DNA of 64,000 bases, from the NCBI GenBank assembly GCA_958295665.1, contig OY282560.1, positions 41,975,044 to 42,039,043 on the forward strand, in the 5' to 3' direction. The translations under genes and the position numbers were made by a program. This DNA is from Tipula vernalis. Its lineage: Eukaryota; Arthropoda; Insecta; Diptera; Tipulidae. This document shows positions 1-12,329 of the stretch, one piece after another; position 1 is the stretch's first letter; every line of letters starts with the position of its first letter. The notes beneath the pieces were generated by a model that saw only the letters and a program-made list of their open reading frames with translations, did not search any database and was not told the DNA's origin.

Positions 1-139
1 GGCTAATTGGTATTTTGGTTAGAAAATTTGACAAAAAAAATTTTCGGGCATCTCTAACTCCACGTGTGAAATTTCGGATACCAGCTGTAATCGACACACC
101 ACTTGTTTAGATGACAACATTTTTTTACATAATTATAAT
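1..139. other. Sequence upstream of the first retrotransposon frame
   Basis: AT-rich sequence before the first long frame. It is probably the 5' untranslated part of the CR1-group element, whose 5' end lies outside the window or is truncated here. No promoter motif or second frame is recognisable. Confidence 0.4.
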
Positions 140-2935
140 ATGTATACAGGCTCAATCGGTGAAGCTAATCAAGCTGTTCCAGGTGATAATTTGCAGGTAC
201 ATAACAATTCTTGTTTAAAGTTTGGTCATTTGAATGTGCGCAGCTTGGTAAAATATTTTGATGACATAACTATTATTTTACAAACATATCAATTTGATAT
301 TCTTGCCTTGACTGAGACTTTGCTTAGTAGTAAGATTTCTAACAAGTCGCTTCAAATTAATAATTATAAACTGCTACGATTTGATCGAATAAATAATAAT
401 TGGGGTGGAGTTGGTCTTTATTTTTGGGCCACTTTTAAGGTTAAAAAAATATTCTCTGGTTCTTTGGGTAAAGTAGAATATCTAGCATCTGAACTTACTG
501 GGAGTTTTAGTAAAATTTTAATTTTGGTTATTTACAACCCACCTCCTGCTTGTAGTAATGATATTAACAGTTTACAAACAATTTTTGCTGAATACCTAAT
601 AAGCTATGAAAAGATTTTCTGCTGTGGTGATTTTAACTTCAATATGATGGTTAATAATCAACTAGAAGCTTGTTTGAATTTGCATAATTTATGTTATTTA
701 CCTTATAGACCCACTAGGATCAACAGTCTTTTGGATCTGATAATTTTGTACGTACCTGATAGACATAATATTATTTCATTTGGCCAGGCTACTGTTCCTG
801 CTATTTCTGATCATGATTTGATTTTTGCATCTTATAAGTTTTCTCGTACTAGGGATCAAATTTCTTATACTGTTGTTCCTGATTATAAAGCTATCAATCA
901 CGAGCATTTTGTAAATAATTTCTTTTCGTTAGATTGGTTTAATATGTACAACTATTCCGATGTGAATGACATCCTTGATATATTTAATTCAAATTTCTTA
1001 CATTTAGATTTAGCTTGTGTACCCCGGAAAAGTATCATTAATAAATGCCCTACTGCACCGTGGTTAAATTCATATATATTAAATTTAATGAAATGTAGGG
1101 ATTTGGCTCATAAAAAATATAAATTGTATGGGTTGGATGCTGATTTGACAGCTTTTAAATTTTTTAGGAATAAAACTGTTAAAGGCATCAATCAAGCTAA
1201 ACAAAAATTTTATTTTGAGAATGCTCATAACTCTAAGACAACGTGGAATAATTTAAAAAAACTAGGTGTTTCAAGCTCTACAGGTGATGCAGCCATTGAA
1301 TTTTCTGCGGAACAAATCTTGTCTGGGATTTGTAATATTTGTGATTCTACTGGGGTTTTGCCTTTACCTGATATTGATTTCTGTAGTTCTGAAAATGATG
1401 CCTTTGTATTTGATTGCGTTGATGAACTTATAGTGTTGAATGCGATTCGTGCAATTAAATCAGATTCGAAAGCTTATGATATGGTAGACTTCAAGGTACT
1501 AAAATTATTTATTGATCTGTTCCTGCCTCTTATAACATTCATTATAAAACAATGTTTGACAAAGTCTGTGTTTCCTGATTTATGGAAGATAGCTTCTATC
1601 ACACCACTACCTAAAAAGGATGTTATTTCTGGTATTGGGGATATACGTCCAATTAGTATTTTGTCTGCTCTATCTAAGGTCTTGGAAAAAGTTATGCAAT
1701 TGCAGATCCAGGAGCACCTTAATAAATTTGATTTTCTTTGTAAATATCAATCCGGGTACAAATCCGGCTGTAGCACTACTACAGCCCTTGTACATATTGT
1801 TGATGATCTGTCGTCTACCTTAGACAGTAGAAATTCGATGGCTATTTTGGTGCTCTTGGATTTTTCTAAGGCATTTGATTGTGTTAATCATATCCAGTTG
1901 TTACAGAAGCTATATTTGTATTATAAGTTTTCCAATTCTGCTATTATGTTGATGCATTCGTATTTATGTAATCGTAAGCAGTTTGTGAGGTGTGGTGATG
2001 ATCATTCTTGTATTGCGGGGATACTTGCTGGAGTGCCTCAGGGATCCATATTGGGTCCTTTGTTATTTTCTATTTATATAAATGATCTATCATGGCGAAT
2101 CCTAAATTGTCGGTTTCATCTGTATGCCGACGATTTGCAACTGTATATTGGTGGTAACTTATCAGAATTGAAAAAAATTGTTTTGCGACTTAATTCTGAC
2201 CTTAGAAATATTTCTTTATGGGCCAAGAATAATTCACTTTCAATTAATCCAGGTAAAAGTAAAGCATTGTTTCTTTCTAGAAATACTTCTCTTAATATTA
2301 GACCTGTGCTTTATTTGGACACTGATATCATCTCATTTGTTCCAACATTAAACAATTTAGGGCTTATACTGAACTCAAATCTTACTTGGAACGACCATGT
2401 GCGCTCCTTGTGCCAGCGTATTAATTATAGCTTGTACACGCTTAGGTTGATAAAAAAGTTTTGCCCTGTTAACTTAAGAATTTATTTAATTAAAAGCTTG
2501 GTTGTACCCATTTTCAGCTATTGTGATGTAATTTATAACAAATGTGATAGTTCCTCAAGACGTATACTTGAGGTTACATTTAATAATTGTACTCGATATA
2601 TTTATGATCTTAGAAAGTTTGATCATATCTCTGAGTATAAAGATATAATTCTTGGATGCGACTTGTTTCAATTTTACTGCTATAGGACTGCCGTTTTTAT
2701 GTTTCGTATAGTTAAATCGGGCATGCCATTGTATTTGCATGAAAAATTAAATTTTTCCCAGTCACTGCGCACAAAGAATGTTAACTTGCCTGTTAACAGA
2801 ACTAATGTTAGGAATAATTCAGCATTGATAAATGCAATTATCACCTGGAACAGCTTGCCTTTGGAGCTAAAATTCATCAGCTCTCTAGGCTTATTTAAAA
2901 AGGGTCTGTTTAAATTGATAACTGAACATCGATAA
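140..2935 (+). CDS. CR1-group non-LTR retrotransposon ORF2 (endonuclease + reverse transcriptase)
   Basis: A single uninterrupted 931-codon frame. The N-terminal third (about aa 25-230) is an APE-type endonuclease: NVRSL near the start, the catalytic ALTET block, GDFN, and a closing SDHDL box. Residues about 450-760 are a reverse transcriptase with RPISILSALSK, LDFSKAFDCVNH, GVPQGSILGPLLF, the catalytic LYADDLQLY box and the INPGKSK and LGLILN blocks. The C-terminus has a WNSLPLEL box, seen in the CR1/L2/Daphne assemblage, which is why I place it there rather than in Jockey; the exact clade is inferred. The encoded enzyme would nick chromosomal DNA and copy its RNA onto the nick. No stop or frameshift interrupts it, unlike nearly every other retroelement here. 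No ORF1 lies upstream within the window. The first ATG is taken as the start. Confidence 0.92.
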   Translation: MYTGSIGEANQAVPGDNLQVHNNSCLKFGHLNVRSLVKYFDDITIILQTYQFDILALTETLLSSKISNKSLQINNYKLLRFDRINNNWGGVGLYFWATFKVKKIFSGSLGKVEYLASELTGSFSKILILVIYNPPPACSNDINSLQTIFAEYLISYEKIFCCGDFNFNMMVNNQLEACLNLHNLCYLPYRPTRINSLLDLIILYVPDRHNIISFGQATVPAISDHDLIFASYKFSRTRDQISYTVVPDYKAINHEHFVNNFFSLDWFNMYNYSDVNDILDIFNSNFLHLDLACVPRKSIINKCPTAPWLNSYILNLMKCRDLAHKKYKLYGLDADLTAFKFFRNKTVKGINQAKQKFYFENAHNSKTTWNNLKKLGVSSSTGDAAIEFSAEQILSGICNICDSTGVLPLPDIDFCSSENDAFVFDCVDELIVLNAIRAIKSDSKAYDMVDFKVLKLFIDLFLPLITFIIKQCLTKSVFPDLWKIASITPLPKKDVISGIGDIRPISILSALSKVLEKVMQLQIQEHLNKFDFLCKYQSGYKSGCSTTTALVHIVDDLSSTLDSRNSMAILVLLDFSKAFDCVNHIQLLQKLYLYYKFSNSAIMLMHSYLCNRKQFVRCGDDHSCIAGILAGVPQGSILGPLLFSIYINDLSWRILNCRFHLYADDLQLYIGGNLSELKKIVLRLNSDLRNISLWAKNNSLSINPGKSKALFLSRNTSLNIRPVLYLDTDIISFVPTLNNLGLILNSNLTWNDHVRSLCQRINYSLYTLRLIKKFCPVNLRIYLIKSLVVPIFSYCDVIYNKCDSSSRRILEVTFNNCTRYIYDLRKFDHISEYKDIILGCDLFQFYCYRTAVFMFRIVKSGMPLYLHEKLNFSQSLRTKNVNLPVNRTNVRNNSALINAIITWNSLPLELKFISSLGLFKKGLFKLITEHR

Positions 2936-2985
2936 TATTTGTAAATATGATTGTTATTCAAAAGCTTCGGCTTATTTAACATTTT

Positions 2986-3028
2986 AATAAAATATTACTA
3001 TTACTATTACTATTACTATTACTATTAT
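2986..3028 (+). repeat. 3' tail of the CR1-group element: AATAAA plus (TTACTA)n
   Basis: About 50 bases after the stop codon an AATAAA hexamer is followed directly by roughly six copies of ATTACT/TTACTA. Short 3' terminal repeats in place of poly(A) are usual for CR1/L2-type elements and mark the integration end. The sequence after the tail is unrelated to the element. Confidence 0.75.
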
Positions 3029-3104
3029 ACACCATCATAAGAATTTTCTAGGAACACAATGACTTCAATTGGTAAATTTTGTGAATTGCGGATATCATAT
3101 AATT

Positions 3105-5410
3105 CTGTACCCTATGTGCATGCTCCTACCACCAGACCTAAATATTTTAGGGCTTTTATGGATTCAATTTTAAAACATTTCACAGAGCAGGGATAATCTA
3201 ATCGGTTTGCAATAATACATCGGTCACAATTTTGGGTACTCATTGTATGTTTTAAGCAATCTGCTGAATGATAGAAAATATAACAATCGTAAATAGTTGA
3301 TCCAGTTAGTTTGAAGAAGATCATTTTTGTGTTCTCACTAACAAGTAGCTTGTGCGCGGTAAACCATTGCCTCATAACATGGAGATCGTAATTCATATCA
3401 AGATTTGTTAAAAAATGGTTATCATTGGTATAAGTGAATGCTAAATCATCGGCGAAAGCAGTAACATTACCATTGAATTTTTGTTTAAAAATTGAGTTAA
3501 TGAATATTAAAAATAGAACGGGACCTAAAACGGTGCCTTGAGGAACGCCTGAAACTACCAACTGTACATCGCTAAATATACCATTGAGTTTCTTTGGTGT
3601 CTTTTCATTAAATAACTTGAAAACCATTTAAAAGTGTTCCCTCTAAAACCAATAGCATGAATCTTGTTCAGAAGTATTTGATGGTCAACCATATCAAACG
3701 CTTTTGTCATGTCCAAAAATATAGCAGCAGTACTTTTATTTGCATTTAAACCATCATAGACTACTTCACAAAATTTCAATAAAGCCACTTCAGTAGACCT
3801 ACCCTATCTAAACCCGAACTGACAATTGCTAAAAAAATTATTTTTATTTAAAAACGATAATATTCGTTTTTTCATGAGTTTTTCAAATAATTTTGCAATC
3901 GTGTGGGAGTAAAGAAATCGGCCTATAGTTAGACATCAAATTTCGGTTCCCTTTCTTAAATATCGGAATATTTTCCGCAGCCTTTAAACTAGCTGGAAAA
4001 ATGCCAGAATTAACACTTAAATTAAATAAATATGTTAAAACATCAACAATGAAATAAGCATTCTGCTTAATTAGACTATTAGTAATATTATCAGAAGTAC
4101 ATGAGTGTTTATTATCAAGAGATTGAATCATTTTATAAACTTCTATTGCAGTGAAAGATTGAAAGAAGAAACTATTAAGTTGGCAAATTTCATAAGTTAG
4201 AAGGTCAAAAGTGTTACATGAGCATGTTTCAGAACGCAATGTTGGTAGCACAATTAACAAAATAATCATTGAAGTTATTCGCAATATCAACATGGTTTTG
4301 AATTATACCGTCATCCATGTCAAGTACAAAAATCGTGTTCGATTTAGTGATTTTATTCAAAATTTTATTAACTCTTGCCCACTCACCCTTTATATTACCG
4401 CACCATTTATGAAGCTCACTAGCATAATAATTTTCACGCGTAAATTTAATATCATTCTTGACTTCAGAACATACTTTTTGATACAATTTTCCAAGTTTAA
4501 CATTCGAAGGATGTTTCTTAAGTTTTTTACGTATCGAATTCTTTTTGTTTATCTTTTTGAGCAATCTAATAGACACCAGCACGGTTGTAACCGTTTGAGT
4601 TGTTTGTTATTTACGGTGGTTTCGCTCACACACATCCTAAAATGTTGCGAAAATGTTTTAACAAAATTGTCGTATGCTACAGAAGCATCATTTTCGGAAT
4701 AGACCGATTCCCAAAATTCAAACTTAAGCAATTTAGTGAGTTTTGTAAAGTCAATGGTTTTACGAATAATAAATGGAATATATTTACCATCAGATTTGAC
4801 TTCAGGTATATTCAGTGATATTTTAATATTGATCATACAATGATCAGTAATGTTATAATCGAGAATTGAACAATCAACTGTTGAATTGTTATTTCTATGG
4901 AGGCGAATGAATACATGATCAATACACGTCATTGTGCTCCCTGAAATACGAGTAGGCTCATTGACATACGGTTTCAACCCATGAGGGGCTAACAGAAACA
5001 AATAATTATTAGTGTCCGAACACTTTTTTAATATATCCAAGTTTATGTCACCTAACACAAGTAAATTTTTACCTTTAGTACTTTGCAACATCTCATCTAT
5101 GTAATTCATTCAAAAAGGCATTTTTTTGGAGATCATATTCGTGAAATCTATAAATACAAATTATAGTATAGCATAACTATCATTATACACGGTTACCTCC
5201 AGTTTTATTATATCGGCACTTAAGAGATTAAAACTAGCTGATGTACAAGAATAATCACTTTTAGCAAACATAGCTACACCACCATAGCAGGCATATGAGT
5301 TGTTACAGCAAACAAAGAGATTGTATTTGGCAGAGAATAATCACTTGATTCTTTATCGTAAATCCATGTTTCTGTAAGAAAAATTAAATCTGGTAGATTA
5401 GTATTAGAAA
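3105..5410 (-). pseudogene. Decayed non-LTR retrotransposon (endonuclease + RT)
   Basis: Read on the minus strand, the pieces occur in the right order but in changing frames. LTETW (endonuclease) lies near 5390 and GDINLDIL plus a DHVFI box near 5050-4900. A linker region runs from 4580 to 4229. RT then has NYRPISLLP near 3910, CQFGFR with a following stop near 3810, FLDMTKAFDMVDHQ near 3700, GVPQGTVLGPVLF near 3540, the catalytic FADDLAF box near 3450 and LKYLGL near 3140. At least four frameshifts and an in-frame stop make it dead. It stops abruptly at about 3105, close to the tail of the neighbouring element, so the 3' end is lost. It resembles Jockey/CR1-type elements; the clade is not settled. 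Confidence 0.85.
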
Positions 5411-6325
5411 TTTTACGATTTTTATTTCATTAAATAGCTAATTTCTTACTTAACAGTTTTTACTTTTAATTTTTATTTTTTATTAAATACGTAACAAAAG
5501 AAATTTAGTTTTAAATCTCCAGAGATGTTGACCCCCCACAACATTCAAGAGTCGAATGATTTTATAACAGAGATCAATCACACAGCGCAATCTCAAACCA
5601 TTTACGAAAAACTGACCACTCTTTACCTATAGAGGATGCGACAATTTTCGATAGTTGAGCACTCAGTTATGGCTAGCCAAATTAATCACGATGTGGAGCT
5701 TAAAAATAAAATTATTTTTCATTATTTAGATCTCCCGATTACATTCCTCTCTGTGAGTTAGATGAATCTCACGATGCCCTGTATTTACAGCATCGAAAAT
5801 GAACCACTCAATCACTACCGTCGAAAATTGAATCTACCGCTACACACTAGAGCCCAAACAGCAATCAACATAGAGCTGGTCACTGAGCCAAACCCGAAGA
5901 AAAAAGACCGGAAACGCAAAAAGTCTGCTTCTAAGGGACAGTGGGGGTTATTTCTATTGCCGAAATTTATTTGTTGCCGTTTATTTGCAGAGTTAGCAGT
6001 ACAAAACCTATTTTTCAGGAACTAATGAAATTATTTATTGTAATAAAATAAATATTTATTTCTAATTTTATTAACATTGATTTAATTAATAAATCTTCAT
6101 TACGTCGTATTTAATTAATAAATCTTTGAAAGTTACATTTTATTCAGAAATAGCAATCAACAAAGAACCCTTCCAACGCATCATATGTTCTAAAGAAGAG
6201 AAGTGAAGTCATAAATAATCAACGATTCGGTAAAATTTAGAAAAAAAAAAATTATGTTGTCTTTTCTTATATGGATATATGCAATCAGATTTACGCCTTC
6301 CATGTTCCGGTTGTACATTTTTACA
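5411..6325. other. Unassigned interval with a short lysine-rich frame
   Basis: AT-rich sequence with no recognised gene. An 87-codon frame on the plus strand (5762-6025) has a basic stretch (KKKDRKRKKSASKG) and no family resemblance I recognise. A preceding short frame starting at 5670 ends after 30 codons. These may be the wreck of one transposon gene. The rest, from 6030, is poly-A/T rich and holds nothing I can name. Confidence 0.25.
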
Positions 6326-6329
6326 ACAC

Positions 6330-7690
6330 ATACCTTCTAGCTTTTGATATGTTGATACAACCGCGCTTATTTAAGAAAAACATAATTTAAATGTTCGGGC
6401 ATGGGTCATACTTTAGCAAATCCGATACTCCATGTAAATGTGTCCACATGAAATCTTTTTACGGCATACGAGTAGATAACGAATAGTGCCTCTAGTTCGA
6501 AGGAATGCTTACGACTTTCCGGCTCGGATATGCTTTTGCTAAAGAAAGGAATGAAATGTAATTCACCGTTAGACTACCTCTGCAAAAGAATTGCACCAAA
6601 ACCAATTCCACGGAACAGAAGCTCCTTTCCACGTTCATGATTATAAATTCTTAATAGCGGAGAAGTTGATAACTTCGATTGCAACGTCCGAAACGCATCC
6701 ATCTCCGACTCTTGAAACTTAAAAATCGAATCCTTTCTGAGTAAATCGCACAATGGTTTAGCAACAATAGGAAAATTAAAAATAAACCTTTGAATGAAGC
6801 TCGCAAGCGTCACAAATTGGTAAACATCGTGAATATTCTTCGGAATTGGGTCTTCGGTTATCGCTTCAGTAATCGCATCGATACCATCTTTGGAAATATC
6901 GTATCCAACAAATTCTAGATTTGGCTTACAAAATAAACATTTCGATGATTGTATTTCTATACAATTTTCGTGCATTAATTGAAACAATTCTTGCAATGTT
7001 TCCAAATGCTCCGAAACTTTGCCCGTTGCAATTAAAATATCATCAATGTATACGATGATAAAATCCAAACACCCTAAAATCTGCACACAACCGCTTCTTA
7101 CCATTTTTCTTATCAACTAAGACTATCCGACTACCATACTCGCTATTACTTTTCCTAATTATTTGGTTACGAAGCAATTCAGATATCATTCCAATCACAA
7201 TCTGTTTTTCTTTCTTAGACATCATATGCGTGGAAATAATCCTAAACTATTGAACGTTTTATCTTAAAGAGATCTTCATTTCATGTTTTACATTGGATCC
7301 ATGTTCTTCCTTTTGTCAACAAAAGATGAAATAATATCTGAACATTTTGAATTTAATTCGAAGTCTCTACCAGAACTCTGGAAGTACGGTCCAATATCGT
7401 AATCTTTGCCGATTCATAGTCAACAGAAAGAATCTCATTAAACAAAACTAAAGCATTCGAGGATTTACCTAGGGAAAGTTCAACATCTATACTAGAGAAA
7501 ACGGCCTGAGACTCACTATCGCCATTCAATAATTCACTTTCGTCGATCGATTCCTTCTCAAAAACATTATTAAAATTGAAATCGTCAAAATCTATATCCG
7601 ACTTATTAAATTCGCGTTTTTCTAACATTTTTACACTAATCCCATCATGATTCGTTTCTTCCAGATAAAACAAAACCACTCAACCTGAGG
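6330..7690 (-). pseudogene. Gypsy-type LTR retrotransposon pol remnant (RT, RNase H)
   Basis: Minus-strand pieces in order. A spacer frame (7679-7353) containing FNEILSVDYE follows the protease. Next come the RT start with KKNGKKRLCADFR (about 7150), the catalytic VYIDDILIA box (about 7045), and KCLFCKPNLEFVGY (about 6930). The thumb/connection and an RNase H start with PLLRIYNHE follow, and out of frame a HSFELEAL segment near 6500. The block between CADFR and YIDD, which normally carries the fingers and the first catalytic Asp, is missing, so an internal deletion removed part of the palm. Frames change at least twice. No integrase and no LTR were found. In a live element this polyprotein would reverse-transcribe the genomic RNA inside a particle. 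Confidence 0.82.
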
Positions 7691-7797
7691 ATTACTCTTT
7701 AAGAATTCCCGTCCCAACAGGCAGTCGTAACAGATTACATTCAGTTACGTCTGAATATAAAACTTTAAATAAAAATTATTATTAAAAATTATACAAT

Positions 7798-8770
7798 TTA
7801 AATAAATGATTTTTCATCAGACTTATCCAGGGTGACGTTTGTTGGAACACGAGAAGCCCCGATAATATTTATTGGCGATCCAGCGTCCAATATAGCATCT
7901 ATAGTCTCGTTATAATCGGTTGTTATCTTAATTTTTATTTCGTCGGAATATACCAAGCCAACACTTTTTGTTGTAAGTATTATTCTTTTTGAAACAGTTA
8001 ATTTCAAGATGCCCAGTTTTTTTACAAAAATAACTGTGTTGTTTCCTTTGCAGTAGTGGGCAGTTCATAAACATCGTTGGGGACTAGTAATTTTATCATT
8101 GTTACTATTACTATTTCCGATAATTACAGGTAATTTTCTTCACTTCGGTTTTATTGCTGGTTAAATTGATCGGAATGTTTTCAAATCGTTGTAATCTTGT
8201 AAGGCGTTAGAGCAATTTTTCGGCTACTCTGGGGCAATTTAAATTGTCGATTATCACTAGGACTACCAACCCGTCAAAATGACAGATTATACATTTATCA
8301 AATGAAATTTAAAGAGAAAGTCTTGTCAAGAATTAATGCAACTGGTCATTTTGACTGATCGGTACTTCTAGTGTTATACAATCCATTACTGCATTTTCCG
8401 AAAATTTAGCTTGGTTAGCTATTGCCATTGGTTTCTTTACTCGGTTTTTTATTCTTCTAAAAAAATCCATTTCATTATGTGAATGATAAAATTGTTGTGT
8501 TATTTCGTAACAAAATTACTCAAAATTATTTGGATTAAACGTAGCTTCGTAGTCAGTTCATTCTTATTGCATTTTTAAATTTCATAATTTTTCAATCCAT
8601 TGCGTGGCCGAAATACCATTTCTATTATTCGGATTAAATTCCGGTCCAATTTGTTCAATCTCACTTGGATGAAATATACGGTTACGATTGTTATGTGTTG
8701 ATTATCAATTTGTAGAGTTAATTTTTCTAATTCTTTACGTAGAGAAATTACATCGTTATTAACCAAATTA
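7798..8770 (-). pseudogene. Gypsy-type gag and protease remnant
   Basis: The gag N-terminus is readable near 8585-8645 (FNPNNRNGISATQWIEK), a segment typical of insect Gypsy-type gags. A zinc knuckle of the form CKKTGHLEINC lies near 7988-8036; its first cysteine seems replaced by serine. The protease follows (8007-7798) with the block AILDAGSPINII, in which the usual Thr or Ser of the D-T/S-G triad is Ala. Between these, several stops break the frame. Order and strand match the pol fragment at 6330-7690, so both belong to one element, about 2.4 kb of which remains. Confidence 0.7.
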
Positions 8771-9592
8771 AATTGATTTACTTTATTTTGACTCGATATT
8801 TTGATATTTTACGTTGCCTGGTTTCGTCGGTTGGAGACACCTAACCAAACACCTAACTCAAACTAGAATACGAGAATTCCAAACCACCCTGATTATTAAG
8901 CGCACGAGATCGATCAAGTTAATGATTAATAATCGGTTGATAAATGTATCCAGTCGGCTGGATATTTACTCCTAAAAGAATGATATATATTGGTGGGTAT
9001 GTGATTTAATGATAACGGGTGGAAGCTTTAGCGGAACGAATACTCCGGACCATCTGGTTTCTCCCAAATGCTTTTTCTTACTTCGGTTTATCAAAAATCA
9101 CATATTAACAATTTGGGTTTATCAAGTATGAATATTTTTATAATCATTTATAATTTTAGTTTTTATCCCACTTCGTAGTGATAACCGTTTAATTTGAAAT
9201 AAAAGCTAAAAAAATACTCTTTTAACATTTATTCACATTATATTCATTCGATGGCTATCTTACTACTATTTATATATTCATAAAAATACAATAATTTCAT
9301 TTCCCTGTATTATTCGAGGCTATATCCTGTAAACGGTAAATGTATTACCATAATCAAACAATAAAACTACATCACCAAAACACAGATGTCACTATTTCAA
9401 AAAATAAATAAATTCTAAAAAACTGATTCTACTTCATATCCAAAAATGCGAATAATGCCATCTACGTTGATATTGATTGAAATCAATACCATTCGACTTC
9501 CCATAAGGTAGATTTCAATATTTTCACAGAAAATGGAAAATTTTCTTCCCATTTTTGCAGATCTCTACGCAACTGACGTTTATATGATGTTA
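8771..9592. other. Intergenic AT-rich sequence
   Basis: No coding region, LTR or inverted repeat was recognised. It could contain the eroded 5' end of the Gypsy element, which should lie just beyond the gag start, but no LTR pair can be matched on the far side. Confidence 0.3.
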
Positions 9593-10298
9593 CCCTCTCT
9601 CTAAACATGGCGAATCGCAAGCTAGTCGCAAGTGAGGTCATTGTTATATGAAAGACCTCGTAAACGACTCGTCTTGGCGTGTCAATAGCGATTCGCTAGG
9701 ATTTCATCTGGCATATGGAAATTAAAATGAAAGCGAGCTCATGTGAATGTATTGTTAGTTCGTATTCACTTCACATTAGAGTCACTTACGAAATACGGGT
9801 GAGCTAAAAACGAGTTACAGACGAAACAAAAATAAAATGCAGGCGATGTTAAAGTGAATCACTAGCGAACAGCTTTTCATTTCTCTCTCTTAAAATAATG
9901 TTAAAAAATTAAAAATAATGCTTGAAATTTATTTATTTTATTTTATTCAAAATATCACAATAAATTATAAATATAGAATTATTGAGGATTTTAATTTCTA
10001 CCTCATAAAAATTTCATATTTCATATTCATTCATTATCAAATTATAAAAGTTTATAGGAATTTAATTTCTACCTTACAAAAATTTCATATTTTATATTTG
10101 TATTTATAGGTTTCATTACATTTATTTATTTATTTGAATGCATATTTGCCTTACGCACTCGGTCGTTCGCATAGTGAAACCATTTTTTATAATATTCACT
10201 ATTTCATATGTAGGCACTGTTGGGAAACGTTGAAGTGTGGTTTCTAGAATGAATAAAAAAAACATAAAGCATTAAATATTTCATGAAGATCATCATTA

Positions 10299-10489
10299 CA
10301 CCCATCTCTCGATTTACGAAATTGTTTTTTTACGAATTTTCGGAAACTTTACTTAAAATTCGGTTAACGAAATTTTGATCTACGTTCAATGTTTTGGGAC
10401 GAATTAATTCGTTAAATCTCCATAACCAAATTTTTCGTAAATTTTTGGAAAATTCGCAAAAAGAGATTCCGTAAATCGAGGGATGGGTG
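10299..10489. mobile_element. MITE, copy 1 (TIR CACCCATCTCTCGATTTACG)
   Basis: A 191-bp element with imperfect terminal inverted repeats: CACCCATCTCTCGATTTACG at the left and the complement of CACCCATCCCTCGATTTACG at the right, flanked by TA on both sides. It has no coding capacity. A second copy lies at 34349-34561. The TA duplication and the internal CGATTTACGAA and CGTTAACGAA-like motifs fit a Tc1/mariner or pogo-type MITE; that assignment is inferred. Confidence 0.75.
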
Positions 10490-10710
10490 TATATTAACCT
10501 TTGATTATGTTCATTATAGCGAATGATTTCACCGGAATATTATTGCCCTTACCAAACCACGAAAAATTCGTTGCTGCGGTATGTAAACATTTTTGTCTGA
10601 AATTGGAAATCAATATTTGTTAATGTACCAAATAATGTGCATTATATTATTATGATTGTTTTACCAAAGCCATCTCGTATTCCTCTGCTTTAATTTGATG
10701 CTCAATACCT

Positions 10711-11783
10711 TTAAAAATCCGATTGGTTTGTTAATTTATGTTGCTGTTCACGCCTTAAATATTTTACTTCTTTAAGTAAAACATTTAATAGCGCAGTATT
10801 AGCCAGTATCAACTTTTCGTTATCCACACATTTTGTGCATACCATGTTGCATGTGGATGTTGCTGACTCGTTTGCGTTTCGTTGGTTATTTGTGGAATCG
10901 CTTTCAATAATCTCTGGTTGGCTATCAGATGCATTATTGTTGTGATCGACACTCGCATTTCTACATGTCATTCACTCGATTTGAGCATGCGCATTGAAAT
11001 TTTGTCAAGAGAGGAAAAGATCAGAATATTCAATATTTTTGTCATGACGTTGTGCCATTTGAGCATAAATTGTATTTTATGCTCAATTTCATATCATTTC
11101 ATGTTGAATATTTTGACAAATAAAATGAAATTTTCATTCTTTTTTGACAAAATTTTGTCCTTTTAATAAATTTTAGGTGAAAATGTAATAAAATTTGTGT
11201 TCTTAAAATAAAACATAAATAATAAATCGTGGAATACAAGAGTAATATGCCAAAAATTGTAATAATCGAAAAACGAATCAAATTCAAATTTTTTCTTATT
11301 CTCAAAGAGAGAAATTAGTTATATTCTTTATGTTAGTAGTTGTACAAAAAATGTCATGAGCCGTTTGTCATTTATTTTTTGTCAAGAGAAAAATATATAA
11401 GTGGAGACCAGCCATGATACTCGCAGCTCTAATGTTCTTAGTAGTCGGACCAGGTTTATAAATAAATGTTGGCAATTTGGCTGACGATGTTTCCAATTGT
11501 AATGCAGAAGCCTCACCAAATGCTCTTTTACGAGCGATAAAATTACATGCACCGTAGATGTCGCTGTTATGGTATGCGTAGCAGCCGGAACATTCACATT
11601 TTTATTGCCAAATTTGGCTGTTAATGTTGGAAATTCCGATTTATCACTAAATTGGTGATATAAATGCGGCTTTTTATGTATTTGCTTTTGGGTGCTGGTC
11701 TTCGGGGTTTCTGTCGTTTTCAAGAACTGAAAATGATAATTTTCCGAATCGTCTTCACCAAATTCGTTGGAATCCGAAAACAT
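10711..11783 (-). pseudogene. Unrecognised accessory-like ORF pieces of the CACTA-like element
   Basis: Two minus-strand frames in the same direction as the downstream transposase. The first (11783-11382) starts with an acidic stretch (MFSDSNEFGEDDSENYHF) followed by a Ser/Thr/Lys-rich region. The second (10971-10711) is polar with CTKC and a short possible coiled coil ending in a basic tail (KEVKYLRREQQHK). Many CACTA-like elements of animals carry a second gene next to the transposase, and these may be its eroded exons, but I recognise no domain. The 400 bp between them contains direct copies of TTTTGTCAAGAGA near 10999 and 11378. Confidence 0.35.
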
Positions 11784-12103
11784 TTTCAGTTAATCTATTA
11801 TTCTAAATTGAGAAAATACATTAGTTTTTATCTAATTTATTTTATTTGCAATATTCAAAATTACCTGTTAAATTAAATAAACTTTGATTTCACGTACTAT
11901 ATCTGCAATAGAAGAAAACATTATATGTGTTGTAGTGGTATATATAGTATATTGATCCAATCTCAGTAGTAAGCGTGGCGATTTTTGTTTTGATGTCTGT
12001 CAGGTAAAATATTTTTCCTACAATCGCCGTGAAAAGCAGGCTTTTTTTCTCTGTTTTCAAAGCCCAAAGTGTCTGTTTTTTTGACAGTTAATAAACAAAT
12101 TAC

Positions 12104-12138
12104 TTTGTCACACGTTTCTCTTAGAAACGTGTGACAAA
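12104..12138. repeat. Perfect hairpin, 16-bp arms, 3-nt loop
   Basis: The arm TTTGTCACACGTTTCT is followed by CTT and then by its exact reverse complement. It lies about 190 bp past the 3' end of the CACTA-like transposase gene. The motif TTTGTCAC recurs in the hairpin at 12369-12459, so it may be a subterminal transposase-binding repeat. Confidence 0.85.
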
Positions 12139-12329
12139 ACTTGAAACCGCACGCTAATTTTTAAGAAAGACTAATGTTTGTATAAAACATCAAACCAAAT
12201 TTTTGTTTTTCTTTATGAAAAATAAAAAAAATCTTTGACTACTCGATTGAACAAAATGTCGGTCCTAAAATAAAATCGTATTGTCAGTATAGTAAATTTT
12301 ACTACAAAATTATCTTTTTATTATATTTT

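Noticed and set aside
5762..6025. An 87-codon basic frame
   Set aside because: Short, without a recognised domain or conserved context, and ending in AT-rich sequence; kept only as a note within the unassigned interval.
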